64,000 nucleotides of DNA from Natrinema sp. SYSU A 869. Its GTDB lineage: Archaea; Halobacteriota; Halobacteria; Halobacteriales; Natrialbaceae. The stretch spans positions 558,001 to 622,000 of the forward strand of contig NZ_CP082249.1 of assembly GCF_019879105.1 (NCBI RefSeq), in the 5' to 3' direction. Every line of letters begins with the position of its first letter. Positions within the stretch are counted from its first letter, which is position 1. Position numbers and translations under genes: made by a program. Positions 8,254 to 16,968 of the stretch are shown piece after piece. A model generated the notes under the pieces. It was not told the DNA's origin, made no database searches, and was given only the letters and a program-made list of their open reading frames with translations.

Positions 8254-9876
8254 ATGAATCGCTTACACCCGTTCAGTGCGGTGACGATGGCACTTCAGCG
8301 CGGCGTCACCGGGCTCTCGATGCCGTTTTTCGTTGTCATGATCCTCTCGAGCGTCTTCGACGTCGTGGACGTCGGCTGGACGTTCGTGCTGGCTCCGATC
8401 GGATTCGTCGCCGGCGTCGCCTACGGCCTCACCTACTACTATCGGTTTACGTACACGGTCACATCGGAGACGTTCGACGTCACCTCGGGCGTCCTCTCTC
8501 GGCGCTCCCGCGAGATCCCATACCGGCGCATTCAGAACGTCGACGTCTCGCAGGGCATCCTCCAGCGGCTCTTTGGACTCGCCGCTGTCTCGATCGAGAC
8601 CGCCGGCGGCGGCGACACCGAGGCGACCCTGAACTTCGTCAGCGAGGACGAAGCAGAGCGGCTTCGATCCGAGATCCGCCGACTGACGGCGCGAACCGAT
8701 ACGACTGAGACGACCGAGGTGACGGCAGACAACGAGGATCGGGCAGTGTCAGCGGACACATCCGACTCCTCCACCAACAGCGAAACCGCACGGGACGAGC
8801 GGTCTCGAGACGAGGGTGCACCGACCCTCCTGTTCGACCTCGAGTTCCGGGAACTCCTGCTCTATGCCCTGACCTCGTTCCGATGGGGCGCAGCGGTCTT
8901 CCCGATCGCGATACTGTTCTTCCTGGGTGGTGCAGATTCCGGCTCGAGTTTCGTCCCCGCGTTCGTTCTTGATATTGCCCGTCCCTTCGGGGGTCCGGAC
9001 ACGCTTGACGGTACCGGTGTGGGACCACTCCTCGTGCTGATCGGGATTACCGCCATCCAGTGGTCGGTCGCTACGTACGTCGCGAGTGCGATCTACACGG
9101 TGGCAAACTACTACGGGTTCCGCCTCGGTCGGGCCGGGGACGATTTCGTCTACGAGCGCGGACTGGTCCAGCGCTACAGCGGCTCGATCCCCGCCGAGAA
9201 AGTCCAGTCGGTCACCGTCACCGAGAACCCGCTCCAGCGATTGGTCGGCTACGCCGGGCTCTGGGTCGAAACCGCGGGATACGGTCCCGACAGCGGCGGT
9301 GGCAACCAGTCAGCCGTCCCACTGGCCGGAACCGATCGCGTCTATCAGTTCGCCGAGAACCTCACTGGCGTCGAATCGCCCCGATTCCGGCGTCCGCCGA
9401 CACTGGCCCGCCGACGATACCTCGTTCGGTACGCCATCGTCGCGGCCGCCGTCGTTACCGCGGCGTTCGGACTCGCGCAGGTCTCCGACCTCGAGAAGTG
9501 GTATCTCACCGCGATCGTCTTCGCCGCCGTTCCCCCTGCGGCACACTGCAGGTACGTCAACCTCGGCTACTTCGTCGGTGACCACCACCTCGTGATCCGG
9601 AGCGGGTTCTGGAAACGCCGGACGACCGTCATTCCCTACTACCGGATTCAGACGGTCTCGACGCGGCGGTCGGTCTTCCAGCGCCGACTCGGGCTGGCGT
9701 CGCTGGCCGTCGACACCGCCAGTTCCCGGACGTTCGCCTGGGGGACGCCGACGATCGACGATATCGACCTCGAGACGGCCCGCGAGATTCACGGCACGGG
9801 CCGGGAACAGCTTCAGTCGGCGCTGCGTAAACGCGCCCGCAAAGACGATCTCGGGCTTTCGGTGGATTTTACGTGA
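8254..9876 (+). CDS. PH-domain membrane protein, YdbT-like (copy 1)
   Basis: Membrane protein of 540 residues with three PH (bPH2) repeats, each preceded by hydrophobic helix pairs. The first repeat contains IPYRRIQNVDVSQGILQRLFGL, the second IPAEKVQSVTVTENPLQRLVGY and the third IPYYRIQTVSTRRSVFQRRLGL, showing the shared I-P-x3-x-Q-x-V core. A hydrophilic, Thr/Ser/Glu-rich linker lies near residues 145-190. Partner of the preceding YdbS-like protein; likely a membrane-bound complex. In Bacillus such proteins affect sensitivity to antimicrobial amyloliquecidin-type peptides; a role here is unknown. Confidence 0.82.
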   Translation: MNRLHPFSAVTMALQRGVTGLSMPFFVVMILSSVFDVVDVGWTFVLAPIGFVAGVAYGLTYYYRFTYTVTSETFDVTSGVLSRRSREIPYRRIQNVDVSQGILQRLFGLAAVSIETAGGGDTEATLNFVSEDEAERLRSEIRRLTARTDTTETTEVTADNEDRAVSADTSDSSTNSETARDERSRDEGAPTLLFDLEFRELLLYALTSFRWGAAVFPIAILFFLGGADSGSSFVPAFVLDIARPFGGPDTLDGTGVGPLLVLIGITAIQWSVATYVASAIYTVANYYGFRLGRAGDDFVYERGLVQRYSGSIPAEKVQSVTVTENPLQRLVGYAGLWVETAGYGPDSGGGNQSAVPLAGTDRVYQFAENLTGVESPRFRRPPTLARRRYLVRYAIVAAAVVTAAFGLAQVSDLEKWYLTAIVFAAVPPAAHCRYVNLGYFVGDHHLVIRSGFWKRRTTVIPYYRIQTVSTRRSVFQRRLGLASLAVDTASSRTFAWGTPTIDDIDLETAREIHGTGREQLQSALRKRARKDDLGLSVDFT

Positions 9877-9896
9877 CCGGTCCCGAGGCTCCGCGT

Positions 9897-11312
9897 ATGG
9901 CAGACAGAGACGATTACCGAATCGAGGAGGACAGCCTCGGCGAGATGCAGGTACCATCGGACGCCTACTGGGGTGCACAGACCCAGCGTGCGATCCAGAA
10001 CTTCCCCATCTCGGGGATCACGTTCAGCCGACGGTTCGTCCGCGGGCTTGGCGTCGTCAAAAAGGCCGCCGCACAGGCCAACCGCGACCTCGGTCTGGTC
10101 GAGGACGACGTCGCCGAGGCGATCATCGAGGCCGCCGACGAGGTCATCGCCGGCGAACACGACGACCAGTTCCCGGTCGACATCTTCCAGACCGGCTCCG
10201 GGACGTCTTCGAACATGAACGCCAACGAGGTCATCGCCAACCGCGCCGCCGAGCTCATGGGCAGCGAGATCGGCGACCGCGTCGTCCACCCCAACGACCA
10301 CGTCAACTACGGCCAGTCGTCGAACGACGTCATCCCGACCGCGATGCACGTCGCCTCCCTTGAGGCCGTCGAGAAGGACGTTATTCCGGCCCTCGACACC
10401 CTCCGCGAGGCGCTCGAGGAGAAGGAAGATGAGTTCGACGATGTCGTCAAAACGGGGCGCACGCACCTGCAGGACGCGACGCCGGTCACGCTCGGCCAAG
10501 AGTTCAGCGGGTATCGCACCCAGGTCGAGAAAGGACTGGCTCGCGTCGATCAGGTCCGCGACCACCTCGGGGAACTCGCGCTCGGCGGGACCGCGACCGG
10601 GACCGGCCTAAATACCCACGAGGAGTTCCCCGGCCGCGCCGCGGAGTACATCACGAAGGAGACTGGTGTCCAGTTCCGTGAGGCCGACAATCACTTCGAG
10701 GCCCAGGCCGCCCACGACGCAATGAGCGAGGCTCACGGCGCGCTCCGGACGATCGCTGGCTCGCTGAACAAGATCGCCAACGACCTCCGCCTGCTGGCCT
10801 CCGGCCCGCGTAACGGGCTCGGCGAAATCGAACAGCCCGAGAACCAGCCCGGCTCCTCAATCATGCCCGGCAAGATCAACCCGGTCGTCGCTGAGGCCGT
10901 CAACCAGGTCCACAAGCAGGTCGTCGGTAACGACGCCGCCGTCTCCGCCGGCGCTGCGGAGGGCCAGATCGACCTCAACCTCTACAAGCCCGTGTTGGCC
11001 CACAACTTCCTCGAGTCGGCCGAACTCATCTCGAACGCGAGCCAGGTCTTCGGCGAACGCTTCGTCCGCAAGCTCGAGGCCAACGAGGAGTACTGCGAGG
11101 ACCGCGTCGAGCAGTCGATGGCGATGGCTACCTCGCTGAACGTCCACATCGGCTACGACAAGGCCAGCGAGGTCGCCAAGACCGCGCTCAAGGAGGACAA
11201 GACCGTCCGCGAGGTCGTCCTTGAGAAGGGGTACCTCGACGAGGAGGAAGCTGACGAGGTGCTCGACCCCCGGAAGATGGCCGAGCGCGGCATCCTTGGG
11301 CAGGACGACTAA
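9897..11312 (+). CDS. fumC: Class II fumarate hydratase
   Basis: Cytoplasmic TCA-cycle enzyme that interconverts fumarate and malate; 471 residues, iron-independent class II. Visible motifs are TGSGTSSNMNANEV (substrate binding), PNDHVNYGQSSND, KTGRTHLQDATPVTLGQE and the superfamily signature GSSIMPGKINP, where the flexible serine loop carries the catalytic base. The ATG at 9897 gives MADRDDYRIEEDSLG; a GTG at 9873 overlaps the previous stop. Aspartase is the main alternative for this superfamily, but haloarchaeal fumarases have this exact N-terminal pattern (LGEMQVPSDAYWGAQTQRA). Confidence 0.92.
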   Translation: MADRDDYRIEEDSLGEMQVPSDAYWGAQTQRAIQNFPISGITFSRRFVRGLGVVKKAAAQANRDLGLVEDDVAEAIIEAADEVIAGEHDDQFPVDIFQTGSGTSSNMNANEVIANRAAELMGSEIGDRVVHPNDHVNYGQSSNDVIPTAMHVASLEAVEKDVIPALDTLREALEEKEDEFDDVVKTGRTHLQDATPVTLGQEFSGYRTQVEKGLARVDQVRDHLGELALGGTATGTGLNTHEEFPGRAAEYITKETGVQFREADNHFEAQAAHDAMSEAHGALRTIAGSLNKIANDLRLLASGPRNGLGEIEQPENQPGSSIMPGKINPVVAEAVNQVHKQVVGNDAAVSAGAAEGQIDLNLYKPVLAHNFLESAELISNASQVFGERFVRKLEANEEYCEDRVEQSMAMATSLNVHIGYDKASEVAKTALKEDKTVREVVLEKGYLDEEEADEVLDPRKMAERGILGQDD

Positions 11313-11356
11313 GACGGATCGGACGCGACTCGTTTGGTTCGTCGGTTTGACGGTGT

Positions 11357-11362
11357 TTTTTC
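11357..11362 (+). terminator. T-run terminator after fumC
   Basis: A run of six T lies 45 nt after the fumC stop in the plus direction, typical of oligo-T archaeal termination; no hairpin is obvious. Confidence 0.4.
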
Positions 11363-11464
11363 GATTCGCTACGCTCTGGGTCATGCGATAAGGACCCCGA
11401 CGGACGAAAAGCGACAGTACAGCACCCGGTACGGGTTCTCCGTCAGCGTTCGTCCAACGGCCGA

Positions 11465-12586
11465 TCAGCCATCGACCGGCTCGAGCTGGGCCTGATCGAG
11501 CGGGTCCTCGATGTCGCCCATCACCGCCTCGAGCAGATCGGTGACGGTGACGAGGCCGACGACCGCACCGTCGTCGGACTGCGTCCGACTGCTCGAGGAA
11601 CGAAGTTCCTCGCTGTCCTCGATCACTAAGGCGAGTTCCTGATTCTCCGCCTGGAACTGGTCGACCGCGTCGCTGACGTCCGTGTCGGGCGAGAGCGTCA
11701 TTGGCGGCGCTGCCAGCTCCTCGAAGTCGACAGTGCCGTCGGCCAGTTCCTCACGGTGCCTGACGAGGATCGGCGTATAGAGGATGCCGCGGAAGTCGGT
11801 CAACTCGTCGCCGACCAGCGGATAGCGGGTCTGCGGTCGCTCCTCCATTTCCCGGATGTTCTCCGCGGGATCGTTTTCGGTCGACAGTGCGACAATCTCC
11901 TCGGCGGGCACCAGTAACTCGCTGATAGACCGTTCGCCGATCCGGAACGTGTTCATCACCTCCTCGCGGCGCTCCTCGGTGAGGTCGCCCTCCTCGAGGA
12001 TCGAGCCGAGCCGATTCCGGAGGTCGGCACGGGACTCGATGACATCCTCCTCGGTCTCGAGCCACGCGCCGGTCATCTCGATCCCGAAGAGTTTGAGCGT
12101 CAGTTTCGCGATCCCGTCTCCGAGCGTGATGACTGGCGAAATAATCCAGTAGAACCAGTACAGCGGTGTAGCACCGTACCGACAGACCATCCGCGACCGC
12201 TCGACGCCCAGATACGTCGGCGTCTGCTCGCCATGGGTCAGGTGGACGAGGTTGATGATGAGGAATGCGAGGATCGCCCCGCTCCCGACCGTAGCCAGCA
12301 CCGTGTTCTCGAACAGCGGCTCGAAGATGGCCGCCAGCGCGGGTTCGGCGACGATGCCGACCGCGATGCTCGAGGCCGTAATCCCCACCTGACAGGTCGT
12401 GAGATAGAGTTCGAGGTCGTCGGTCATCGCCCAGGCCCGCTCGAGTGCGGGGTCGTCGCCGACGAACTCCTCCTCAGTGAACTGTCGAGCGCGAGTCAGC
12501 GCGAACTCGATGGTGACGAAGAAGGCGTTCGCCAGAATGAGCAAGACGCCCGCGAACAGCCGCCCACCGATGACGAGCGAGTTCAT
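11465..12586 (-). CDS. CNNM (DUF21) and CBS-pair membrane protein, hemolysin C/CorC-like
   Basis: Membrane protein of 373 residues. The CNNM transmembrane domain occupies roughly residues 1-175 (for example FAGVLLILANAFFVTIEFALTRAR and TCQVGITASSIAVGIVAEPAL), followed by an acidic helical bundle with RIGERSISELLVP and two CBS motifs (IVALSTENDPAENIREMEERPQTRYPLV and the C-terminal VVGLVTVTDLLEAVMGDIEDP). Such proteins are linked to Mg2+/Na+ transport and its control by adenosine nucleotides at the CBS pair. No CorC_HlyC domain follows. The ATG at 12586 is directly preceded by an in-frame GTG at 12589, either of which could be used. Confidence 0.86.
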   Translation of the reverse strand: MNSLVIGGRLFAGVLLILANAFFVTIEFALTRARQFTEEEFVGDDPALERAWAMTDDLELYLTTCQVGITASSIAVGIVAEPALAAIFEPLFENTVLATVGSGAILAFLIINLVHLTHGEQTPTYLGVERSRMVCRYGATPLYWFYWIISPVITLGDGIAKLTLKLFGIEMTGAWLETEEDVIESRADLRNRLGSILEEGDLTEERREEVMNTFRIGERSISELLVPAEEIVALSTENDPAENIREMEERPQTRYPLVGDELTDFRGILYTPILVRHREELADGTVDFEELAAPPMTLSPDTDVSDAVDQFQAENQELALVIEDSEELRSSSSRTQSDDGAVVGLVTVTDLLEAVMGDIEDPLDQAQLEPVDG

Positions 12587-12887
12587 CACCTACCCGTTGT
12601 CTCGCCGAACACAAATCGGTCGGGGAATTCTACCCGAACGAAATCGGCTGGGAAATGATCAGACTACCAGTACAGTGACAGTCTCTCAGCGGGTATGTTC
12701 ACACGGAACACTGTTCATTCAATCTCCCACCCGACGGACTACTCGAGAGCGGGTAAACACGTCGGTTGAGCTGTCTTTTTTCCCAAGCTGTCGTCGGCAA
12801 ATCGGGATAGTGACGCCGAATCAGGCCTGAATCGGGCGGAATAAAAGAACCCAAGCAGTTTTGGCGGATGCTCGCATCAGACGAAAT

Positions 12888-13121
12888 ATGCACACCTGTC
12901 GTGACTGCAACCAGTCGTTTCGGACCGAGCTCGCCCTCGAGTTACACCGCGATACGTGTACAAACGGACAACTTCTCTGTGAAGTATGTGGGGAGCAATT
13001 CCAGGAGGGGACGGCAACTCAGGACGGCTGGCACTACGAGTGTCCAAACGAGGACTGTGACGGGGATGGACTCCAAGAAGACCTCTATCGTGTCGGGGAC
13101 GTCCGAACGGCGACGCAGTAA
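12888..13121 (+). CDS. Small zinc-finger protein
   Basis: Acidic 77-residue protein with two putative zinc sites. The first, CRDCNQSFRTELALELHRDTC, follows a C-x2-C-x12-H-x4-C spacing reminiscent of C2H2 fingers; the second is CEVCGEQF followed by HYECPNEDC, a zinc-ribbon-like pair. Small zinc proteins of this kind are frequent in haloarchaea and often regulatory, but the function here is unknown. The ATG at 12888 is chosen because it begins directly before the first finger; an in-frame TTG at 12861 is less likely. Confidence 0.72.
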   Translation: MHTCRDCNQSFRTELALELHRDTCTNGQLLCEVCGEQFQEGTATQDGWHYECPNEDCDGDGLQEDLYRVGDVRTATQ

Positions 13122-13134
13122 CTCTCGAGGCGCG

Positions 13135-13139
13135 TTTTT
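13135..13139 (+). terminator. T-run terminator after the zinc-finger gene
   Basis: Five T residues 14 nt after the stop at 13121, in a GC-rich context; a plausible oligo-T terminator. Confidence 0.35.
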
Positions 13140-13220
13140 GCTTCGTCTGCCGTATCGGACAACGATAATGCAACAGCAACGGGACCGGATCCGAGACCCA
13201 ACTGACGATCGATCGTTGGA

Positions 13221-13952
13221 TTAGGGACCGTCGTACGTCGTCTCGAGATACGCGATCAAGTCACCGACGATCGCCGGATCGTACGTCCAGAACCCGTAGT
13301 ACTGACCAGGATCGCGTTCTTCGGCGACCACTGCACAGCGGTGTTTCTCGCTCCCGCCGCCGTCGTATACCACGAGCCAGAAGGCGCCGAGTTCGCCACC
13401 GGTGTCCGTGATGACCGTCACAACGTCAGTGAGCGGCCCTTCGTACTCTCCGTCGAGGAATACTGTCACGGTGATCGAATCGTGTTCACCGAACCGCTCG
13501 TATACGTCGGTCTGGTCCCGAAGCGCAGCGGGGCGCTGGAAACCAGTGTACAACTGTCCCGTTCCGACGCGCCACGCCCGTTCTTCGATCTCTCGAGACG
13601 TGGCCACCATCTGTCGACGGTCGTACGACGAAAACAGCGTGTTCTCGAGGAAGCTGAACAGGTCCTCGCTATCGAGCTCCGTTTCGGCGAGTTCCCACGG
13701 CGGATGGATCTCGGGTGAGAGGACCGCCTCGAACTGGTCGATCCCCAACGCACCCTGAAACTCGCCGTCGCTGTCCCGTACAATTACGAACCCCGTCTCG
13801 TCGATCGCACCCAGTGGCCGGTGAGTTACGTCGACGTTCCGCGTGTCGAACTGCTGTCGGAACTCCGCGACGACCGACTCCTCATCGGTGTGTATCTCGA
13901 GCGTTTTCCGCCGTTGGTCGACGGTCTCGATGGCGTCTCGAAGCGAGTGATG
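13221..13952 (-). pseudogene. DICT-domain sensory protein lacking a start codon
   Basis: The open frame encodes 243 residues beginning HHSLRDAIETVDQRRKTLE, which matches the N-terminus of haloarchaeal DICT-domain sensors (usual form M-S-L-R), and runs on through GFVIVRDSDGEFQGALGID to a C-terminal GQYYGFWTYDPAIVGDLIAYL. Between the in-frame stop at 13953-13955 and the TTG at 13748 there is no ATG, GTG or TTG, so initiation at the expected place is impossible. One extra G between 13949 and 13950 would create ATG-CAC-TCG and restore a 5 bp spacing from the previous gene. Translation from the TTG at 13748 would give a 175-residue fragment that lacks half of the DICT domain. It belongs with the DUF7344 gene upstream. 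Confidence 0.6.
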
Positions 13953-13956
13953 TTAG

Positions 13957-14319
13957 TCAGTCGTCGATCCCCAGTGCGGCAGTGACCGCTCCCGGAATCG
14001 ACGTCTCGGTCACGGTGTTCGTCTCGCTGTCGAACGAAATGAATCCCAGTTCGTCGAGTTGCGGGAGAATCACGTGATACAGTCGGATCCGAATCCGATC
14101 GCGATCCGACGGCGTCGCGATCGTCTCGTCGCTACTGGCGGCCGCGGCCACGAGAACGTCGGCAAGTTCGTCGACCGTCACCGTCTGGTGATCGTGGAGG
14201 GTGACAATCGCGTTTCGAGCGTGGTACTTTCCGAGGAGGCGGATTACGTGGTCGACCGGAACGTCATCGGCTGCCGTTCGGAGGGCAAACAAATCGGGGG
14301 TGACGTGATCATTGCCCAT
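13957..14319 (-). CDS. DUF7344-type HTH protein
   Basis: Soluble 120-residue protein resembling the winged-helix DUF7344 domain of haloarchaea: LFALRTAADDVPVDHVIRLLGKYHARNAIVTLHDHQ, TVTVDELADVLV and IRLYHVILPQLDELGFISFDSETNTV. Such proteins are usually paired with a DICT-domain gene, as seen here immediately downstream. The ATG at 14319 (MGNDHV) is preferred; the longer frame from 14517 runs into a decayed gene fragment. Probable transcriptional regulator. Confidence 0.7.
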   Translation of the reverse strand: MGNDHVTPDLFALRTAADDVPVDHVIRLLGKYHARNAIVTLHDHQTVTVDELADVLVAAAASSDETIATPSDRDRIRIRLYHVILPQLDELGFISFDSETNTVTETSIPGAVTAALGIDD

Positions 14320-14394
14320 TACCGAAGCTGTATGACAACTATGCACAAATAGCTGTGGATTGCCGGCAGAGCGGCACACTCTCTCGGAAACGGA

Positions 14395-14629
14395 TGTCTT
14401 CGATTGCAGTTCGCTGCCCACGTCTCCGTCGTGATCGACGATTCCGCCGACGAAGTCGCGTCCGCTCCTCGACGCGTTCGGTGACGACTCGGTTGGCCAC
14501 TCCCAGTCCGCGAACACGTTCCGGGTCGATCGCCTCGCCGGTGAGAACGACTTCGTTCGCGGCTCTGGTCTCTATCCCTCGAGAGAGGAGTTGTGTGCGT
14601 CGCGGCAATACTGAACTGTACAGTCTCAA
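14395..14629 (-). pseudogene. Decayed enoyl-CoA hydratase/isomerase fragment
   Basis: Minus-strand translation gives TRAANEVVLTGEAIDPERV then RGLGVANRVV, which is the characteristic mid-to-C-terminal segment of enoyl-CoA hydratases (A-x-E-L-x-L-T-G-x-x-I-D). After about position 14480 the reading continues only in another frame (DFVGGIVDHDGDVGSELQSK). No start, no N-terminal half and no proper C-terminus are present, so this is a remnant. It lies between the DUF7344 gene and a short tandem repeat. Confidence 0.5.
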
Positions 14630-14647
14630 ACCTGTACAGTCTCAAAC
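14616..14647. repeat. Perfect 16-bp tandem duplication
   Basis: CTGTACAGTCTCAAAC occurs twice in direct succession (14616-14631 and 14632-14647), each copy containing the palindrome CTGTACAG. It sits at the edge of the decayed hydratase fragment and about 85 bp upstream of the second YdbS-like gene; it could be a replication slip product or a pair of regulator sites. Confidence 0.8.
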
Positions 14648-14702
14648 GATACCGCCGGATCGCCCTCCTTTCAAGCCGTGAGAACCGCCGCCGCTTTCCC
14701 AC

Positions 14703-14710
14703 CCTTTAAT
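14703..14710 (+). promoter_or_regulatory. TATA-like element for the second YdbS/YdbT pair
   Basis: CCTTTAAT ends 23 nt before the ATG at 14734, the spacing of a leaderless transcript. Confidence 0.45.
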
Positions 14711-14733
14711 CCGGTTGTGTCCTCACAGTACGT

Positions 14734-15222
14734 ATGGAACGGCTCACTCCGCGAGTGCGTGTCGTCTGGCTGCTCCTCTCGCTCGTTCGAGCCACGATTT
14801 TCGGTGGGATCATCGTCGGTGCGGCACTCGGTCTCACCCGCACAGACATCTGGGAGTCAGCGCCGGACGCCCTCGTGCCTGCCGCCGTCGCGATCGCCGT
14901 CGTTCTCGCTCTCCTGCGCGTCGTCGTGGCCTGGCTGCGCTACGGCGTCTGGCGGTTCGAACTCCGGAACGACGATCTCTATATCAAACGCGGCGTCTTC
15001 ACGCGCATCAAAACGGTCGTCCCCTACGTTCGGGTCCAGCACGTCGACTCCCGGCGGTCGCCGCTCGAGCGAATGACCGGGCTCGCGACAGTTGTCGTCT
15101 ATACGGCCGGCTCTCGGAGCTCCGACGTTGCGATCCCAGGACTCACGCCGGCTCGAGCCGAGGACCTGCAGGAGTCGCTTCGCCAACTCGCGATCGAGAG
15201 CGCGGGTGAGGATGCCGTATGA
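14734..15222 (+). CDS. PH-domain membrane protein, YdbS-like (copy 2)
   Basis: Paralogue of the protein at 7791 with 162 residues: two N-terminal membrane helices and one bPH2 domain carrying YGVWRFELRNDDLYIKRGVF, VPYVRVQHVDSRRSPLERMTGL and IPGLTPARAEDLQESLRQLAIES. The stop codon overlaps the ATG of the next gene (ATGA), showing tight coupling to its YdbT-like partner. The two copies share the same order and the same C-terminal ending (GEDAV versus AEDAV), pointing to duplication of the whole pair. Confidence 0.82.
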   Translation: MERLTPRVRVVWLLLSLVRATIFGGIIVGAALGLTRTDIWESAPDALVPAAVAIAVVLALLRVVVAWLRYGVWRFELRNDDLYIKRGVFTRIKTVVPYVRVQHVDSRRSPLERMTGLATVVVYTAGSRSSDVAIPGLTPARAEDLQESLRQLAIESAGEDAV

Positions 15223-16807
15223 AGACGCTCCATCCGGCGTCGGTTGCCGTCCGCTCGCTCTCGCGGAGCCTCAACACCGGCTTTCTGTTCTTCGTCGTGG
15301 GGATCGTCGCCTCGCCCGGCGGGAACGGGACCGACCTGCTGTCCGTGTTCGGACTCGTCGCAATCGGCATCGTCATCGGCATCATCTACGAGTTCGCCTA
15401 CTACCAACGGTTCCGGTACGAACTCACTGACGATACGTTCGACGTTACCTCGGGGGTACTCGCACGTAGGGACCGCGAGCTCCCCTTAGGACGAGTCCAG
15501 AACGTCGATATCAGACAGAACGTCCTCGGCCGCGTCCTCGGGATCGCCGCCGTCCACATCGAGACCGCGGGCGGGGGGCAGACCGAAGTCAGTTTGGAGT
15601 ATGTCGGCGAGGCGGAAGCCCACCACCTCAGGCGACAGCTCCGCGGTGGTGCGAGTGCCAGCGAACCCGACTCGGATACCTCCGTGTCGGAGACTCAGGC
15701 CGATGACTTCGAAACAGGGACGGGCGATGATGAGGAGGTCCTATTCGAGATTCAGCCGCACGAACTCACAATCTTGAGTGTCTTTACCATCGATCCGGGG
15801 GCAAGTTTGTTGGGCGGCATCGCGCTCTCGTTCGCCAGCGGCCTCGATCCCGTGGCGCTGGTTCCGACAGACCGTATCGGCGGGCTTCCAGGCCCGGAAA
15901 CGGGCCTGTTTGCGCTCGTCTGGGGCCTCCTGCTCTTCCTGCTCGCAGCCTGGGTCATCAGCGCCGCCCTCACGTTCACCCGATACTACGGCTTTCGGCT
16001 CACCCGTGTCGGCGACGAACTCTACTACGAACGCGGCCTCCTCCAGCGCTACAGCGGGACGATCCCCTCGAGAAGGTCCAGACGCTCACCGTCTCGGAGT
16101 CGATCCCGTTCCGGTGGTTCGGCTACGCCGCACTGAGCGTCGAGACAGCCGGATACGCGCCCGGTCAGTCCGACTCCCGCGGGGCGGAGTCCGCGATTCC
16201 GCTCGCCGACGCCGATCGGGTCGCCGAACTCGCCCGTGCGATCGAACCGTTCGGCCCGGTTGACCTCGAGTCGCCGCCGCGCCGTGCTCGTGAGCGGTAC
16301 GCGGTCCGATACCTGCTCGTCGTGGGTGCCATCGTCGGCATCGCGTATCTGCTGGCGCGATATACGGGGATCGTCCGTCAGTGGTACGTCATCGCCGCCC
16401 TCGTCATACTCGCCCCAATCGCGGCGCACCTGAAGTGGCGGAATCGGGGCTACCGCATCGACGACCGGTACTTCCTCACGCGCACGGGGTTCTGGCGGCG
16501 GACAACGAAGGTTGTCCCCTACTACCGGGTCCAGGCCGTCCTCCACCAGGAGACGATCTTCCAGCGCCGACGACGACTCGCCAGCGTCACCGCCGACACC
16601 GCTAGCTCCGCCTCGCTGCTCGGCCGGGCCGCGACCGCCTACGACGTGGATACGGATCGGGGCCTCGAGATGCAGGCCGTCATTGAGGAGCGGTTACAGG
16701 ACCGGCTCCGGGCGCGTCAGCGCCAGCGGACGGTCGGGCGGTGGTTTCGGGACTCAAGCGATTCGTCGGACGAGGACTCGTCGACTGAGAGCGACGACGA
16801 GCGGTGA
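15219..16807 (+). pseudogene. PH-domain membrane protein, YdbT-like (copy 2), frameshifted
   Basis: Paralogue of the protein at 8254, broken by a single missing base. The first frame gives a normal N-terminal two thirds up to LYYERGLLQRYSGTIP and then nonsense ending at 16136. Adding one C to the CCCC run at 16064-16067 restores LEKVQTLTVSESIPFRWFGY and a continuous protein of 529 residues with the third PH repeat (VVPYYRVQAVLHQETIFQRR) and an acidic, Ser-rich tail ending at 16807. The match of the repaired protein to copy 1 is full length, so this is a recent frameshift or a sequencing undercall. Confidence 0.8.
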
Positions 16808-16968
16808 TTCACCGGTGGCAAGTGCCTGCTGCTCGAGCGGATCGGGGCACTACCTCAGCGGTTCGGACTATCCTGCCGTCGAAATCGAGCGGGGACCAAC
16901 GGCAAACCGTCCGGGTCGTTCTACACTGCCAGGAACGCTGACCAGCTCTGGCGCGGCTACGATGAGAA

